NCBI GenBank assembly: GCA_028285495.1
Contig: JANQPB010000042.1
Span: 1-64,000, forward strand
Direction of reading: 5' to 3'
Length of the DNA: 64,000 nucleotides
Origin: Acidimicrobiales bacterium
GTDB taxonomy: Bacteria > Actinomycetota > Acidimicrobiia > Acidimicrobiales > SZUA-35
How positions within the stretch are numbered: the stretch's first letter is position 1; every line of letters begins with the position of its first letter. The notes beneath the pieces are model-generated. The model was not told the DNA's origin and made no database searches. It saw only the letters and a program-made list of their open reading frames with translations. Position numbers and translations under genes: made by a program. This document shows, piece after piece, positions 42,033 to 50,652 of the stretch.

Positions 42033-42932
42033 ATGAAGATCCGGATCGGCTACGGCCTCGGTACCCGCAACGCCACCAACGACCAGGACCGGTTCCGCCA
42101 GCTCGTCGATGCGCTCGAGCGCAACCGCTTCGACTCGCTGTGGCTGTCCGAGCGGATCACCGGCGACTGCCCCGACCCGCTGGTCGGCATGTCGTATGCG
42201 ATGGCCCGCACCGAGCACCTCAAGGTCGGCATGTCGGTGATGGTGCTCCCCGGTCGCAACCCGGTTGTGCTGGCCAAGTCGATGGCCAGCCTCGACCGAC
42301 TCTCCGGTGGCCGGCTCCTCCCGGCGTTCGGGCTCGGTGTCGCCGATTCGGCCGAGCACCAGGCCTTCGGCGTCGACCGCAGGGACCGTGGCGGCTGGTT
42401 CAACGAGGCGCTGCCGCTGATGCGGCGGCTGTGGACCGAGGACGAGGTGACCCACGAGGGCAAGCGGTTCACGATTCGCGACGTCACGATCCGACCGAAG
42501 CCCATCCAGGACGAGCTCGAGGTGTGGCTCGGCGGGATCAGCCCGCTCGAGCTGAAGCGCGTTGGTCGCCTGGCCGACGGCTGGCTGCCGTCGTTCTGCA
42601 CGCCGGCCCAGGTGGCCGAGGCCCGCGGCGTCATCGAGGAGGTGGCGGCCGAGCACGAGCGGCAGATGGACCCCGAGCACTACGGCGCCCTGATCCCGTA
42701 CCGGGCCACCAATTCGGCCATCCCCGAGGCCATGCAGATCGTGCTCAACAAGCGGAACCCCGACGCCGACCCCGGCGAGATCATCCCGACCCGCGACGAG
42801 CTGGAGAAGACGATCGGACGGTTCATCGACGTCGGCTTCTCGAAGTTCGTCCTGATCCCGACGAACGAGCCGGACGACTGGGACGCCGAGCTCGACGAGC
42901 TGGCCGGCCTGGTCAAGCCGCTGGAGAACTAG
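42033..42932 (+). CDS. LLM-class F420-dependent oxidoreductase
   Basis: A 299-residue luciferase-like TIM-barrel flavin/F420 enzyme: MKIRIGYGLG, FDSLWLSERITGD, LKVGMSVMVLPGRNPV, RLSGGRLLPAFGLGV, and EVWLGGISPLELKRVGRLADGW. The ATG at 42033 fits the family N-terminus; a TTG six codons upstream is less likely. It begins 106 nt after the acyl-CoA dehydrogenase gene on the same strand and could be co-transcribed with it. It is only distantly related to the LLM protein at 19457-20341. Confidence 0.9.
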   Translation: MKIRIGYGLGTRNATNDQDRFRQLVDALERNRFDSLWLSERITGDCPDPLVGMSYAMARTEHLKVGMSVMVLPGRNPVVLAKSMASLDRLSGGRLLPAFGLGVADSAEHQAFGVDRRDRGGWFNEALPLMRRLWTEDEVTHEGKRFTIRDVTIRPKPIQDELEVWLGGISPLELKRVGRLADGWLPSFCTPAQVAEARGVIEEVAAEHERQMDPEHYGALIPYRATNSAIPEAMQIVLNKRNPDADPGEIIPTRDELEKTIGRFIDVGFSKFVLIPTNEPDDWDAELDELAGLVKPLEN

Positions 42933-42962
42933 CAGGGTGCCGACCTCGACGGTCGCGCCGAC

Positions 42963-44435
42963 CTAGGCCGGCTCGTCCTCCCAGACCGAGGTCATCGCCG
43001 CCGGGTACACGTCGACCGTCCACGCCCGCGAGTCCGCCGGGTCGACGAGGACGAGCCGGTGGTTGCCGGTGTCGGCCACCAGCAGCAGCCCGCCGTCGAC
43101 CGCGGCCAGGCCGGTCGGCTGGTCGAGCCCGGCCAGGCCGAGGGTCCTGACCCTGCGCCGGCTCAGCACCCGCAGGCGGTCGTTCCCGGTGTCGGCGACG
43201 ACCAGCTCGTCGTCTGCGGTGGCGGCCAGGCCCCCGGGTCGCTGGAATCGGGCGGCGGCCGCCGGGCCGTCGACGAGACCCCAGTCGAAGAACTCGTTGC
43301 CCGTCGCCGTCAGCACCTTGCCGCCGTCGGTCAGGATCCGCACGTTGCTCGATGCGGCATCGCAGAAGGCGATGCCGTTCGCCGTGCGGACCATCGCCAC
43401 CGGTTGGGCCAGCCCGGCCCGGTCGGCCGGACCGTCGTCGCAGCCGGTGCCGCCCCGACCGGCGATCGGGCCGATCAGCACGTCGGATCCGCCGGTGCCG
43501 ACGATCCGGATCAGCTGGTCGAGCCCGGCGTCGGCCACCACCAGGCTGCCGTCGGTGTCGACGAGCAGGTCGGTCGGCGCCTCGAGCTCGCCGTCGGCGA
43601 CGATGTCGACGGTCCCGGCGACCAGGTCGATCTGGATCACCGAACCCGTTCCCCGCTCGATGGCGTACAGCAGCTCGTCGCCGCCGAAGGCGACGGCGGT
43701 CGGCCGGTCGACGTCGGTGATCTCGACGCCGGGTCGGAGGGTTCGCCGGTCGTCGTCGATGCGCCCGACGAGCAGGCGGTCGTTGCCGGTGTCGGCGACG
43801 GCGACGACGCCAGACGGGGTGACGGCGACGGCGGAGGGGAACCAGAGCGAGGTGTGGTGCCGGTTCCGGTCGAGCCGGTCGATGGCGGCCGACGTGATGC
43901 GATCGGGAACCGAGGCCAGCACGGTCGACGGGCGCTTCCCGGCCGCCGAGCCGGCCTCGCCGCCGGTCCTCGACGAGGCCCGGTCCCGGTCGCGGCGTCC
44001 CGTCGGTCTGGCGATCTCGGCGGCGACGGCCTCGACGACGGTGTCCAGCCCCTCGATGCCGTCGGCCATCCCGACGACCCGGCCGTTCCGGTCGACGACG
44101 GCGGTCGCCGGCCAGCCACCCGGGTTGTACCGGTTCCAGGTCAGGTAGTCGGGGTCGTGGACGACCGGGAGGTCGATCCGGTGGCGCACGACCGCCTGGG
44201 TCAGGCGCCGCTCGTCGTCCTCGTACGGGAAGCGAGGGGTGTGCACGGCCACGGCGGCCACCTGCTCTGGCCAGGCGGCCACGAGCGCATCGACCCGCTC
44301 GAGGGCGGCGATCGACGCCTCGCAGCCGAACGACCAGAAGGCGATCACCAGCGGGCGGCGGGCGAGGTCGGTTGCCGCGATCGGGGTGGATGCCATCCAC
44401 CGTCGACCTTCGACCGGGGGAGCGACGGGAGCCAT
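42963..44435 (-). CDS. thioredoxin-like domain plus NHL-repeat protein (NHLRC2-like)
   Basis: About 490 residues. The N-terminal part (to about residue 145) has a thioredoxin fold like TlpA (PLVIAFWSFGCEASIAALERVD, VVHDPDYLTWNRYNPGGWPATAVVD). The site that is CxxC in thioredoxins reads CEAS, so dithiol redox chemistry is unlikely. The remainder is a beta-propeller of NHL repeats with recurring VADTGNDRL/VVADTGNHRL motifs. The arrangement matches NHLRC2-like proteins of unknown function. The ATG at 44435 is a compromise: GTG 44486 and ATG 44396 are also possible. It converges on the LLM gene and diverges from the acyl-CoA synthetase. Confidence 0.82.
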   Translation of the reverse strand: MAPVAPPVEGRRWMASTPIAATDLARRPLVIAFWSFGCEASIAALERVDALVAAWPEQVAAVAVHTPRFPYEDDERRLTQAVVRHRIDLPVVHDPDYLTWNRYNPGGWPATAVVDRNGRVVGMADGIEGLDTVVEAVAAEIARPTGRRDRDRASSRTGGEAGSAAGKRPSTVLASVPDRITSAAIDRLDRNRHHTSLWFPSAVAVTPSGVVAVADTGNDRLLVGRIDDDRRTLRPGVEITDVDRPTAVAFGGDELLYAIERGTGSVIQIDLVAGTVDIVADGELEAPTDLLVDTDGSLVVADAGLDQLIRIVGTGGSDVLIGPIAGRGGTGCDDGPADRAGLAQPVAMVRTANGIAFCDAASSNVRILTDGGKVLTATGNEFFDWGLVDGPAAAARFQRPGGLAATADDELVVADTGNDRLRVLSRRRVRTLGLAGLDQPTGLAAVDGGLLLVADTGNHRLVLVDPADSRAWTVDVYPAAMTSVWEDEPA

Positions 44436-44631
44436 GGTGGTCCGATCGGCCGTCGCCGCCAGCCTGTGAGACCCTGCGGCGGCCACCGCCGGTCCGGGGC
44501 CGACCGATCGGCGCTCGGTGGCGGTGCGCGCAGCCGTCCAACTACATTTGGGCCAGCCCGATGCGGGTCAGCATCCGGCGCCGGGCGGGCCCCTCCCGAT
44601 CCGGCGACCATCTTCACGAGGGGAGCCAAGG

Positions 44632-46167
44632 GTGAAAGTCCCACTGACGATCAACGACTTCCTGGACCGGGCGATCGCCGTCTATCCCGACCGGGTGGCG
44701 ATCGTCGACGAGCCGGACCAGCCGGCGGCGCCCCTGCCGACGATGACCTACCGGGAGCTCGGCGACGTGCGCCGCCAGATGGGCGTGGCCATGGACGAGC
44801 TCGGCCTCGACATGGGGGCCAGGGTCGCCATGGTCTCCCACAACTCGGGTCGGCTGCTCTCCTCGTTCTACGGCGTCAGCGGCAACGGGCGCATCTTCGT
44901 GCCGATCAACTTCCGGCTCAACGCCGACGAGGTCGCCTACATCGTCGAGCACTGCGGGGCCGAAGCGCTGCTGATCGACCCCGAGCTGGCCGACGACCTG
45001 GCCGGCGTCCAGTGCAAGCAGACGTGGATCCTCGGCGAGGAGTCCGACGCCGTGTGGCTCGGTCGTGAGGGCGAGCCCCGCCCCTGGACACCAGACGAGG
45101 ACGCCACCGCCTCGATCAACTACACCTCGGGCACGACGGCCAGACCGAAGGGGGTCGAGCAGACCCATCGGGCCAGGTGGATCAACGCCGTCACGTTCGG
45201 TTGGCACACCGGGGTCAACGACCGCGACGTGTACCTGCACACCCTGCCGATGTTCCACTGCGACGGCTGGGGCATGCTCTACACGACCACCGGCATGGGA
45301 GCCAAGCACATCGTGCTCCGCAAGGTCGACGGGGCGGAGATCCTCCGCCGGGTCGAGGAGCACGGGGTGACGCTGCTGTGCGGCGCTCCGGCGGTGTGCG
45401 CGGCCGTTCTCGATGCGGCGGCCGAGTGGGACGGCGAGATCCCCGGTCGTGGCGAGGTTCGCATGGTCGTCGCCGGTGCCCCGCCGCCGACGGCCACCAT
45501 CGAGCGGATGGAGACCGAGCTCGGCTGGGAGTTCATCCAGATCTACGGCCTGACCGAGACCGCCCCGCTGCTCACCATCAGCCGCAACCGGGCCGAGTGG
45601 GACGAGTTGACCCCGACCGACCGGGCCCGCAAGCTCAGCCGGGCCGGGTCGCCGGCGATCGGGATCACGATGAAGACCAGCCAGTCTGGCGAGCTGCTGG
45701 CCCAGGGCAACGTGGTCCTCAAGTCGTACTGGGACAACCCCGACGCATCGGCCCAGGCACTCGAGGGCGGCTGGTTCCACACCGGCGACGGTGGCTACCG
45801 GGACGACGAGGGCTACTACAGCATCACCGACCGCAAGAAGGACGTGATCATCTCGGGCGGCGAGAACGTCTCGTCGATCGAGGTCGAGGATGTCCTGTTC
45901 TCCCACCCCGAGGTCAGCGAGGTGGCGGTGATCGGTGTGCCCGACCCGAAGTGGGGCGAGACGGTCAAGGCCCTGGTCGTCCTGGTCGACGGCGCCTCGG
46001 CCACCGAGCAGGACCTGATCGCCTACTGCCGCGACCGGCTGGCCCACTACAAGTGCCCGACGTCGATCGAGACGCGGAGCGAGCTGGCCAGGACGGCAAC
46101 CGGCAAGCTCCAGAAGTTCAAGCTGCGCGAGCCCTACTGGGAGGGCCGGGAGAAGCAGATCAACTGA
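44632..46167 (+). CDS. acyl-CoA synthetase (fatty-acid-CoA ligase family)
   Basis: A 511-residue ANL-superfamily ligase that activates a carboxylic acid through an acyl-AMP to a CoA thioester. It has the P-loop YTSGTTARPKGVEQTH, the HTLPMFHCDGW motif, QIYGLTETAPL, GWFHTGDGGY, DRKKDVIISGGENVSS and the catalytic C-terminal Lys in RTATGKLQKF. Length and motifs place it with FadD-type or propionate/benzoate-like ligases; the chain-length preference is not readable. The GTG at 44632 is preferred for its preceding AGGGGAGC/AAGGG purine tract and fit to the family start. An upstream frame extension is unlikely to be translated. Confidence 0.92.
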   Translation: MKVPLTINDFLDRAIAVYPDRVAIVDEPDQPAAPLPTMTYRELGDVRRQMGVAMDELGLDMGARVAMVSHNSGRLLSSFYGVSGNGRIFVPINFRLNADEVAYIVEHCGAEALLIDPELADDLAGVQCKQTWILGEESDAVWLGREGEPRPWTPDEDATASINYTSGTTARPKGVEQTHRARWINAVTFGWHTGVNDRDVYLHTLPMFHCDGWGMLYTTTGMGAKHIVLRKVDGAEILRRVEEHGVTLLCGAPAVCAAVLDAAAEWDGEIPGRGEVRMVVAGAPPPTATIERMETELGWEFIQIYGLTETAPLLTISRNRAEWDELTPTDRARKLSRAGSPAIGITMKTSQSGELLAQGNVVLKSYWDNPDASAQALEGGWFHTGDGGYRDDEGYYSITDRKKDVIISGGENVSSIEVEDVLFSHPEVSEVAVIGVPDPKWGETVKALVVLVDGASATEQDLIAYCRDRLAHYKCPTSIETRSELARTATGKLQKFKLREPYWEGREKQIN

Positions 46168-46202
46168 GCCCGGCCGGGGTCACCGGCCGGGGACCCGCCC
46201 GT

Positions 46203-46208
46203 TACCAT
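46203..46208 (+). promoter_or_regulatory. candidate -10 element (TACCAT), leaderless
   Basis: TACCAT ends exactly 7 nt before the GTG at 46216. This spacing favours GTG 46216 over ATG 46219 as the start of the lipoprotein gene. Confidence 0.45.
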
Positions 46209-46215
46209 CGGGCCG

Positions 46216-46704
46216 GTGATGGTTGCCAGGGATCGGTCCCGTGCGGTGGCGATGGCGGCGTCGTTCGGCGCGCTGGCGCTGCTGGCCGCAGGCTGCGGCG
46301 AGGAGTTCGACCGGACCGCCGCCGTCGAGAGCTTCCAGCGGGCCAACCCCGAGATCTCGGCCACCCAGGCCGAGTGCGTGGTCGACCGCCAGATCGGGCG
46401 GTACGGGATCGACGGCCTGGCCACCGAGCTGCAGGCCGACCCGGAGAGCGACGAGTTCATCGACCAGCAGTTCCGGGACATGTTCGCCTGCGGCATCGAC
46501 GGCGACATCACCGAGCAGCTGATCGACCAGCTCCAGTCGAACGGCGTCGCCGCCGACGACGCTCCGTGCGTTGCCGGTGCCCTCACCGGCGACCTCGACG
46601 ACGCCGACATCGACGTGCTCGTCTCCGGCGAGATCACCGACGAGTTCATGGCCAAGTTCGTGTCCGCGATGGAGAGCTGCGGCGCAACCGGGAACGGAGG
46701 ATGA
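46216..46704 (+). CDS. secreted lipoprotein of unknown function
   Basis: A 162-residue protein with an N-terminal signal sequence ending in the lipobox LLAAGC (lipidated Cys near residue 29). The mature part is acidic and alpha-helical in appearance, with four further Cys residues (AECVVDR, MFACGID, DAPCVAG, MESCGA) that could form two disulfides. The pattern of two related halves (CVVDRQIGRYG... and CVAGALTGDLD...) suggests an internal duplication. No named family is recognised. The stop is 4 nt before the ATG of the M20 peptidase, suggesting an operon. Confidence 0.8.
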   Translation: MMVARDRSRAVAMAASFGALALLAAGCGEEFDRTAAVESFQRANPEISATQAECVVDRQIGRYGIDGLATELQADPESDEFIDQQFRDMFACGIDGDITEQLIDQLQSNGVAADDAPCVAGALTGDLDDADIDVLVSGEITDEFMAKFVSAMESCGATGNGG

Positions 46705-46708
46705 CCCG

Positions 46709-48154
46709 ATGAGCATCGGAACCGGCATCGACACGGCGGAGGCCGATCGCCTGATCGGCATCGCCTGGCCCGAGGACCTCGTGCCCCGGCTGCAGGAGTA
46801 CATCGCCATCCCGGCCCTGTCGCCCGCGTTCGACGCCGACTGGGCCGCCAACGGCCACCTGACCAGGGCCATCGACCTCGTCGAGGACTGGATGCGGTCC
46901 CGCCCCGTCGAGGGGATGACCGTCTGGCGCCAGCAGCTCGAGGGGCGGACGCCGCTGCTGGTGGCCCGGATCGAGGCGTTCGGTCCGGGGGTCGACCCCG
47001 ATGGTCCGACCACGGTGCTGTACGGTCACCTCGACAAGCAACCCGAGATGGTCGGCTGGCGCGACGACCTCGGCCCGTGGCGGCCCGTGCTCGAGGGCAG
47101 CCGCCTCTACGGTCGCGGCGGGGCCGATGACGGCTACGCCGCCTTCGCCTCCCTCACCGCCATCGAGGCCGTCCAGCGGACCGGCGGCAGCCACCCACCG
47201 CTGATGGTCCTGATCGAGGCCTCCGAGGAGTCGGGCAGCCCGGATCTCCCGGCCCACGTCGACGCCATGGCCGCCGATCCGGACGGCGGCCTCGACGACG
47301 TCGACCTCGTCGTCTGCCTCGACTCGGGCTGCGCCACCTACGACACGCTGTGGCTGACCACCTCGCTTCGCGGGCTCGTCGGCGGGCAGCTCCGGGTCGA
47401 CATCGTCACCGAGGGCCTGCACAGCGGCGGGGCCGGCGGGGTGGTCCCGTCGAGCTTCCGGATCGTGCGGATGCTGCTCGATCGGATCGAGCGGGCCGCC
47501 GACGGCGCCGTGCTGCTCGAGTCCGCCAACGTCGAGATCCCCGACCACCGGATCGCCGAGGCGACCGCAACCGCCGAGCTGCTCGGCGACGGCGTGTACG
47601 AGGCGGCGCCGCTCGTCTCCGGTGCCCGGCCGATGACGGCCGACCACCTCGACGCCGTGCTCGGCCGGACGTGGCGCCCGTCGCTGTCGTACACCGGCAT
47701 CGACGGCATGCCGTCGACCGGCTCAGCCGGCAACGTCCTGCGGCCCTCCACCACCCTCAGCCTGTCGATGCGGATCCCACCGACCGCCGACCCGGGGGCG
47801 GTCGAGCGGGAGCTGACCGAGGCTCTCGAGGCCGATCCCCCCTACGGTGCCCGGGTCGCGTTCCGGGGCGAGGGGGCGGCCGGCTGGAACGCTCCCGAGC
47901 TCGCCCCGTGGCTCGGACGGTCCCTGGACGCCGCCTCCCGCGACGTGTTCGGCCAGCCGATGCAGCTGATGGGTGAGGGTGGCACGATCCCGTTCATGGG
48001 CATGCTCGGCGAGCGGTTCCCCCAGGCCCAGTTCGTCATCACCGGTGTGCTCGGACCGGGCTCGAACGCCCACGGGCCCAACGAGTTCCTCGATGTCGCC
48101 TACGCCGAGAAGCTGACCCGGATCCTGGCCCGGGTGCTGGATCGGGGCTCGTGA
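46709..48154 (+). CDS. M20-family metallopeptidase (dipeptidase-like)
   Basis: A 481-residue zinc carboxypeptidase/dipeptidase of clan MH. Metal and catalytic residues are visible as His-Asp in VLYGHLDKQPEM, Asp in YGRGGADDGYAAFA (bridging Asp), the Glu-Glu pair in LIEASEESGSPDL (general base), Asp in VVCLDSG and His in GSNAHGPNEF. The middle insertion (TTSLRGLVGGQLRVDIVTEG) is the dimerisation domain. Closest by feel to cytosolic non-specific dipeptidase/carnosinase relatives. The ATG at 46709 is preferred over the far-upstream frame, which overlaps the lipoprotein gene. It overlaps the GTGA of a possible early start of the next gene. Confidence 0.9.
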   Translation: MSIGTGIDTAEADRLIGIAWPEDLVPRLQEYIAIPALSPAFDADWAANGHLTRAIDLVEDWMRSRPVEGMTVWRQQLEGRTPLLVARIEAFGPGVDPDGPTTVLYGHLDKQPEMVGWRDDLGPWRPVLEGSRLYGRGGADDGYAAFASLTAIEAVQRTGGSHPPLMVLIEASEESGSPDLPAHVDAMAADPDGGLDDVDLVVCLDSGCATYDTLWLTTSLRGLVGGQLRVDIVTEGLHSGGAGGVVPSSFRIVRMLLDRIERAADGAVLLESANVEIPDHRIAEATATAELLGDGVYEAAPLVSGARPMTADHLDAVLGRTWRPSLSYTGIDGMPSTGSAGNVLRPSTTLSLSMRIPPTADPGAVERELTEALEADPPYGARVAFRGEGAAGWNAPELAPWLGRSLDAASRDVFGQPMQLMGEGGTIPFMGMLGERFPQAQFVITGVLGPGSNAHGPNEFLDVAYAEKLTRILARVLDRGS

Positions 48155-48201
48155 TCGATCGCCGGGAACCATGGGCGGGGCTCGCACGACCTCCGTACGT
48201 G

Positions 48202-48597
48202 ATGCCCAGCCGTGCCCCCCGACGTCTGCGCCGGCCCCTCACCACGCTCGTGGCCGGTCTCGGCGCGGTGGTCACGCTCGGCGCCTGCGGCGGCTCGGAC
48301 CCCCAGCTCCCACCCCTCGCCACCGAGGGGCGCGAGATCATGCGGGACTCCGGCTGTGCCGCCTGCCACGGCCGCAACGGCGCCGGCGGCGTCGGCCCGG
48401 CCTGGGATGGCCTGTTCGGCAGCACCCGCGAGCTCGACACGGGCGAGCGGGTGATCGCCGACGAGGCCTACCTCCGCCGCTCCATCGCCGAACCCGACGC
48501 CCAGAAGGTGGCCGGTTATACCGTGGTCATGCCAGACAACAATCTGACCGATGCAGAGGTCGACGCCGTGTTGGCCTACATCGAGGCGATCCAATGA
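48202..48597 (+). CDS. lipoprotein cytochrome c (class I, single haem)
   Basis: A 131-residue exported cytochrome. A basic N-terminus and hydrophobic core end in the lipobox TLGAC. The covalent haem site is CAACH, and Met in VVMPDNN is the likely distal ligand. GVGPAWDGLFG is typical of small soluble electron carriers related to the c subunits of cytochrome oxidase. The start could also be GTG 48151, which overlaps the peptidase stop, but ATG 48202 gives a normal signal peptide. The stop overlaps the SCO gene start (ATGA), so the genes are coupled. Confidence 0.9.
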   Translation: MPSRAPRRLRRPLTTLVAGLGAVVTLGACGGSDPQLPPLATEGREIMRDSGCAACHGRNGAGGVGPAWDGLFGSTRELDTGERVIADEAYLRRSIAEPDAQKVAGYTVVMPDNNLTDAEVDAVLAYIEAIQ

Positions 48598-49223
48598 CGA
48601 AGCCCCTCCAACCCCGTCACCCCCGAGCCGTCCTGGCGATCGCCATCGCCTGCGGTCTCCTGCTCGCCGCCTGCGGCGACAGCGAGCCCGAGGTCGAGGC
48701 CTTCGCCGGCTTCGAGCGCACCCCGACCCCGGTCGTCGACGAGCACGAGCTGCCCGCCATCGAGGCGGACGGCTCGGAGACGCCGTTCAGCTTCCGGGCC
48801 GCGACCGGCGAGCTGCTGCTGGTGTACTTCGGCTACACGAGCTGCCCCGACGTGTGCCCGACCACCCTGTCCGACCTGGCCAGGGCCAGCGGCCGGCTCG
48901 ACGACGCCGAGCGGATCGACGTGGCCATGATCACGATCGACCCGGAGGTCGACACCCCCGAGGTCCTCACCGGCTACGTGCGCTCGTTCGTGCCGGACGC
49001 CACCGCCATCCGCACGGTCGACGACGCCAGGCTCCGCCCCGTCGCCGATCTGTTCGGTGCCGACTACGGCACCATCGAGCAGAACGGGGAGGAGACGGTG
49101 TTCCACACGGGCTCGCTGTACGCGGTCGACGACGCCGGTCAGCTGATCCTGACCTGGCCGTTCGGGGTCTCGACCGATGATCTCGAGCGGGATCTGTCCC
49201 GTCTGCTCGAGGAGGTCGTATGA
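48594..49223 (+). CDS. sco1: SCO1/SenC-type copper chaperone, lipoprotein
   Basis: A 209-residue thioredoxin-fold SCO protein for assembly of the CuA centre of cytochrome c oxidase. Copper ligands: the two Cys of GYTSCPDVCPTTLSDL and His in VFHTGSLYAV. The signal sequence ends in LLLAACG (lipobox). It sits in a coupled chain, cytochrome c - SCO - cupredoxin-like protein - membrane protein, each overlapping its neighbour by 1-4 nt. Confidence 0.94.
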   Translation: MTKPLQPRHPRAVLAIAIACGLLLAACGDSEPEVEAFAGFERTPTPVVDEHELPAIEADGSETPFSFRAATGELLLVYFGYTSCPDVCPTTLSDLARASGRLDDAERIDVAMITIDPEVDTPEVLTGYVRSFVPDATAIRTVDDARLRPVADLFGADYGTIEQNGEETVFHTGSLYAVDDAGQLILTWPFGVSTDDLERDLSRLLEEVV

Positions 49224-49582
49224 CCAGGCGAATCCTCCTGATGGTGCTGGCCGTCGGGCTCGTGCTCGTCGGCTGCGGCGGCGACGAGGTCACGGTCGGC
49301 GCAGCCGGCGGCGACCAGGTCGCCGATCACCGGTTCGTGATCCCGGTCGGCACCGGCGAGGCCATGGACCGGGGCGAGCCGGTCGAGATCCTCCCGGCCG
49401 CACTCGACGCCAGGGTCGGTCAGGTGCTCGAGCTGGTCAACGAGGACGACCGCGGCCACCTGGTCGGTCCGTTCTTCGTCGGGGCCGGCGAGACCCTCCG
49501 CCAGGAGTTCACCTCGCCGGGGACGTTCGAGGGCATCTGCACCGTGCACCCGAGCGGCCAGTTCGTCCTCACCGTCACCTGA
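49220..49582 (+). CDS. cupredoxin-like lipoprotein
   Basis: A 120-residue exported lipoprotein (lipobox VLVGCG). The mature sequence looks like a small cupredoxin barrel: GHLVGPFFVGAGETLRQEF, then FEGICTVHPSGQF, giving a His...Cys-x2-His arrangement resembling type-1 copper ligands, without a clear axial Met. It is coupled to SCO upstream (ATGA overlap) and to the next membrane protein (TGATG overlap). A role in carrying copper to the respiratory chain is the likely reading from context. Confidence 0.8.
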   Translation: MTRRILLMVLAVGLVLVGCGGDEVTVGAAGGDQVADHRFVIPVGTGEAMDRGEPVEILPAALDARVGQVLELVNEDDRGHLVGPFFVGAGETLRQEFTSPGTFEGICTVHPSGQFVLTVT

Positions 49583-50652
49583 TGGGGCCCCGGGGCCGGC
49601 GCTCGCCGGCGCTCGCCCTGACCGGCCTGCTGCTGGTCGTCGTCACGGTCCTCGGCCAGGCGGAACCCGCCGCCGCCGATCCGGCCGGCCCGACCGACTA
49701 CCGGTCCGAGATCGTCGCCGTCGAGCCGGCGACGCCGGCCATCGAGCTCGACATCATCGGCGGCGACAGCTTCGTCGAGCTGCGGGCCGAGCCCGGCACC
49801 CGGGTCGACGTGGTCGGCTACGAGGGCGAGCCCTACCTCCGATTCGACACCGACGGGCGGGTCTGGCAGAACGATCGCTCGCCGAGCCGGTGGTTGAACG
49901 ACGACCGCTACGGCGGGGCCGAGATCCCCCCGACCGCAGACGGCGACGCGGAGCCCGACTGGATCGAGGTGGCGGACGACGGCACCTACGCCTGGCACGA
50001 CCACCGGGCCCACTGGATGAACCCGAGCCGCCCGCTCGGAGCCGAGCCGGGCGACACGATCCTGGAGGCCGTCATTCCGCTCGTCGTCGACGAGCGGGCG
50101 GTGTCGGTTTCGGTCCGCTCGGAGTTGCTGGCGCCGCCGTCGCCGCTGCCGGCGCTGGTCGGGGTGGCCGCCGCCGTACCCGTCGCCTGGCTGCTGTGGC
50201 GCCGTCGCGCCGCCGGTTCCGGCGCCACGCTGGCCGTTGCCGGGCTCGTCGGCGCCTGGGCTGCGCTGGCGACGGTCGTCGGCGTCGGATCGGTGCTCGG
50301 CCTCCCGGCCGAGGCCGCCCCCGGGCCGAGCCTGTGGCTCCTGCCCCTCCTGGCTGCGCTGGCGGTCGTCGCCGCGCTGGTGGTCGTCCACCGGCAGCTC
50401 CTGGCCCCACCGCTCCGGGCGTTGGTCGTGCCCGCGGCGCTGGCGCTGGCCGCCGCCGAGCTGCTGATCTGGGCCTGGTTGCGACGGGAGGCCGTCGTCC
50501 GGGCCCTCATCCCGACCGTCGCCCCGGAGTGGCTCGACCGGCTGGTGGTGGCCGGGGCGGCGGCGACCGGGCTGGTTGCCCTGGCCGCCGCCGGCGTCGC
50601 GGCCACCGGGCTGATCAGGGAGCCTCGCTCCGCACCTCGACCTCGACCGTGA
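49582..50652 (+). CDS. exported membrane protein with His-rich ectodomain and C-terminal helices
   Basis: A 356-residue protein of no family I can name. A signal sequence (LALTGLLLVVVTVLGQAEPAAA) is followed by a beta-rich ectodomain of about 150 residues containing the conspicuous TYAWHDHRAHWM, a possible metal-binding site. About five hydrophobic helices follow (ALVGVAAAVPVAWLLW to VVAGAAATGLVALAAAGV). The position at the end of the SCO/cupredoxin chain, and the overall plan of soluble copper-type domain plus helices, recall CopC/CopD or YcnI-like copper proteins without clear homology. Its last 38 nt overlap the 3' end of the convergent PCuAC gene. Confidence 0.75.
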   Translation: MGPRGRRSPALALTGLLLVVVTVLGQAEPAAADPAGPTDYRSEIVAVEPATPAIELDIIGGDSFVELRAEPGTRVDVVGYEGEPYLRFDTDGRVWQNDRSPSRWLNDDRYGGAEIPPTADGDAEPDWIEVADDGTYAWHDHRAHWMNPSRPLGAEPGDTILEAVIPLVVDERAVSVSVRSELLAPPSPLPALVGVAAAVPVAWLLWRRRAAGSGATLAVAGLVGAWAALATVVGVGSVLGLPAEAAPGPSLWLLPLLAALAVVAALVVVHRQLLAPPLRALVVPAALALAAAELLIWAWLRREAVVRALIPTVAPEWLDRLVVAGAAATGLVALAAAGVAATGLIREPRSAPRPRP

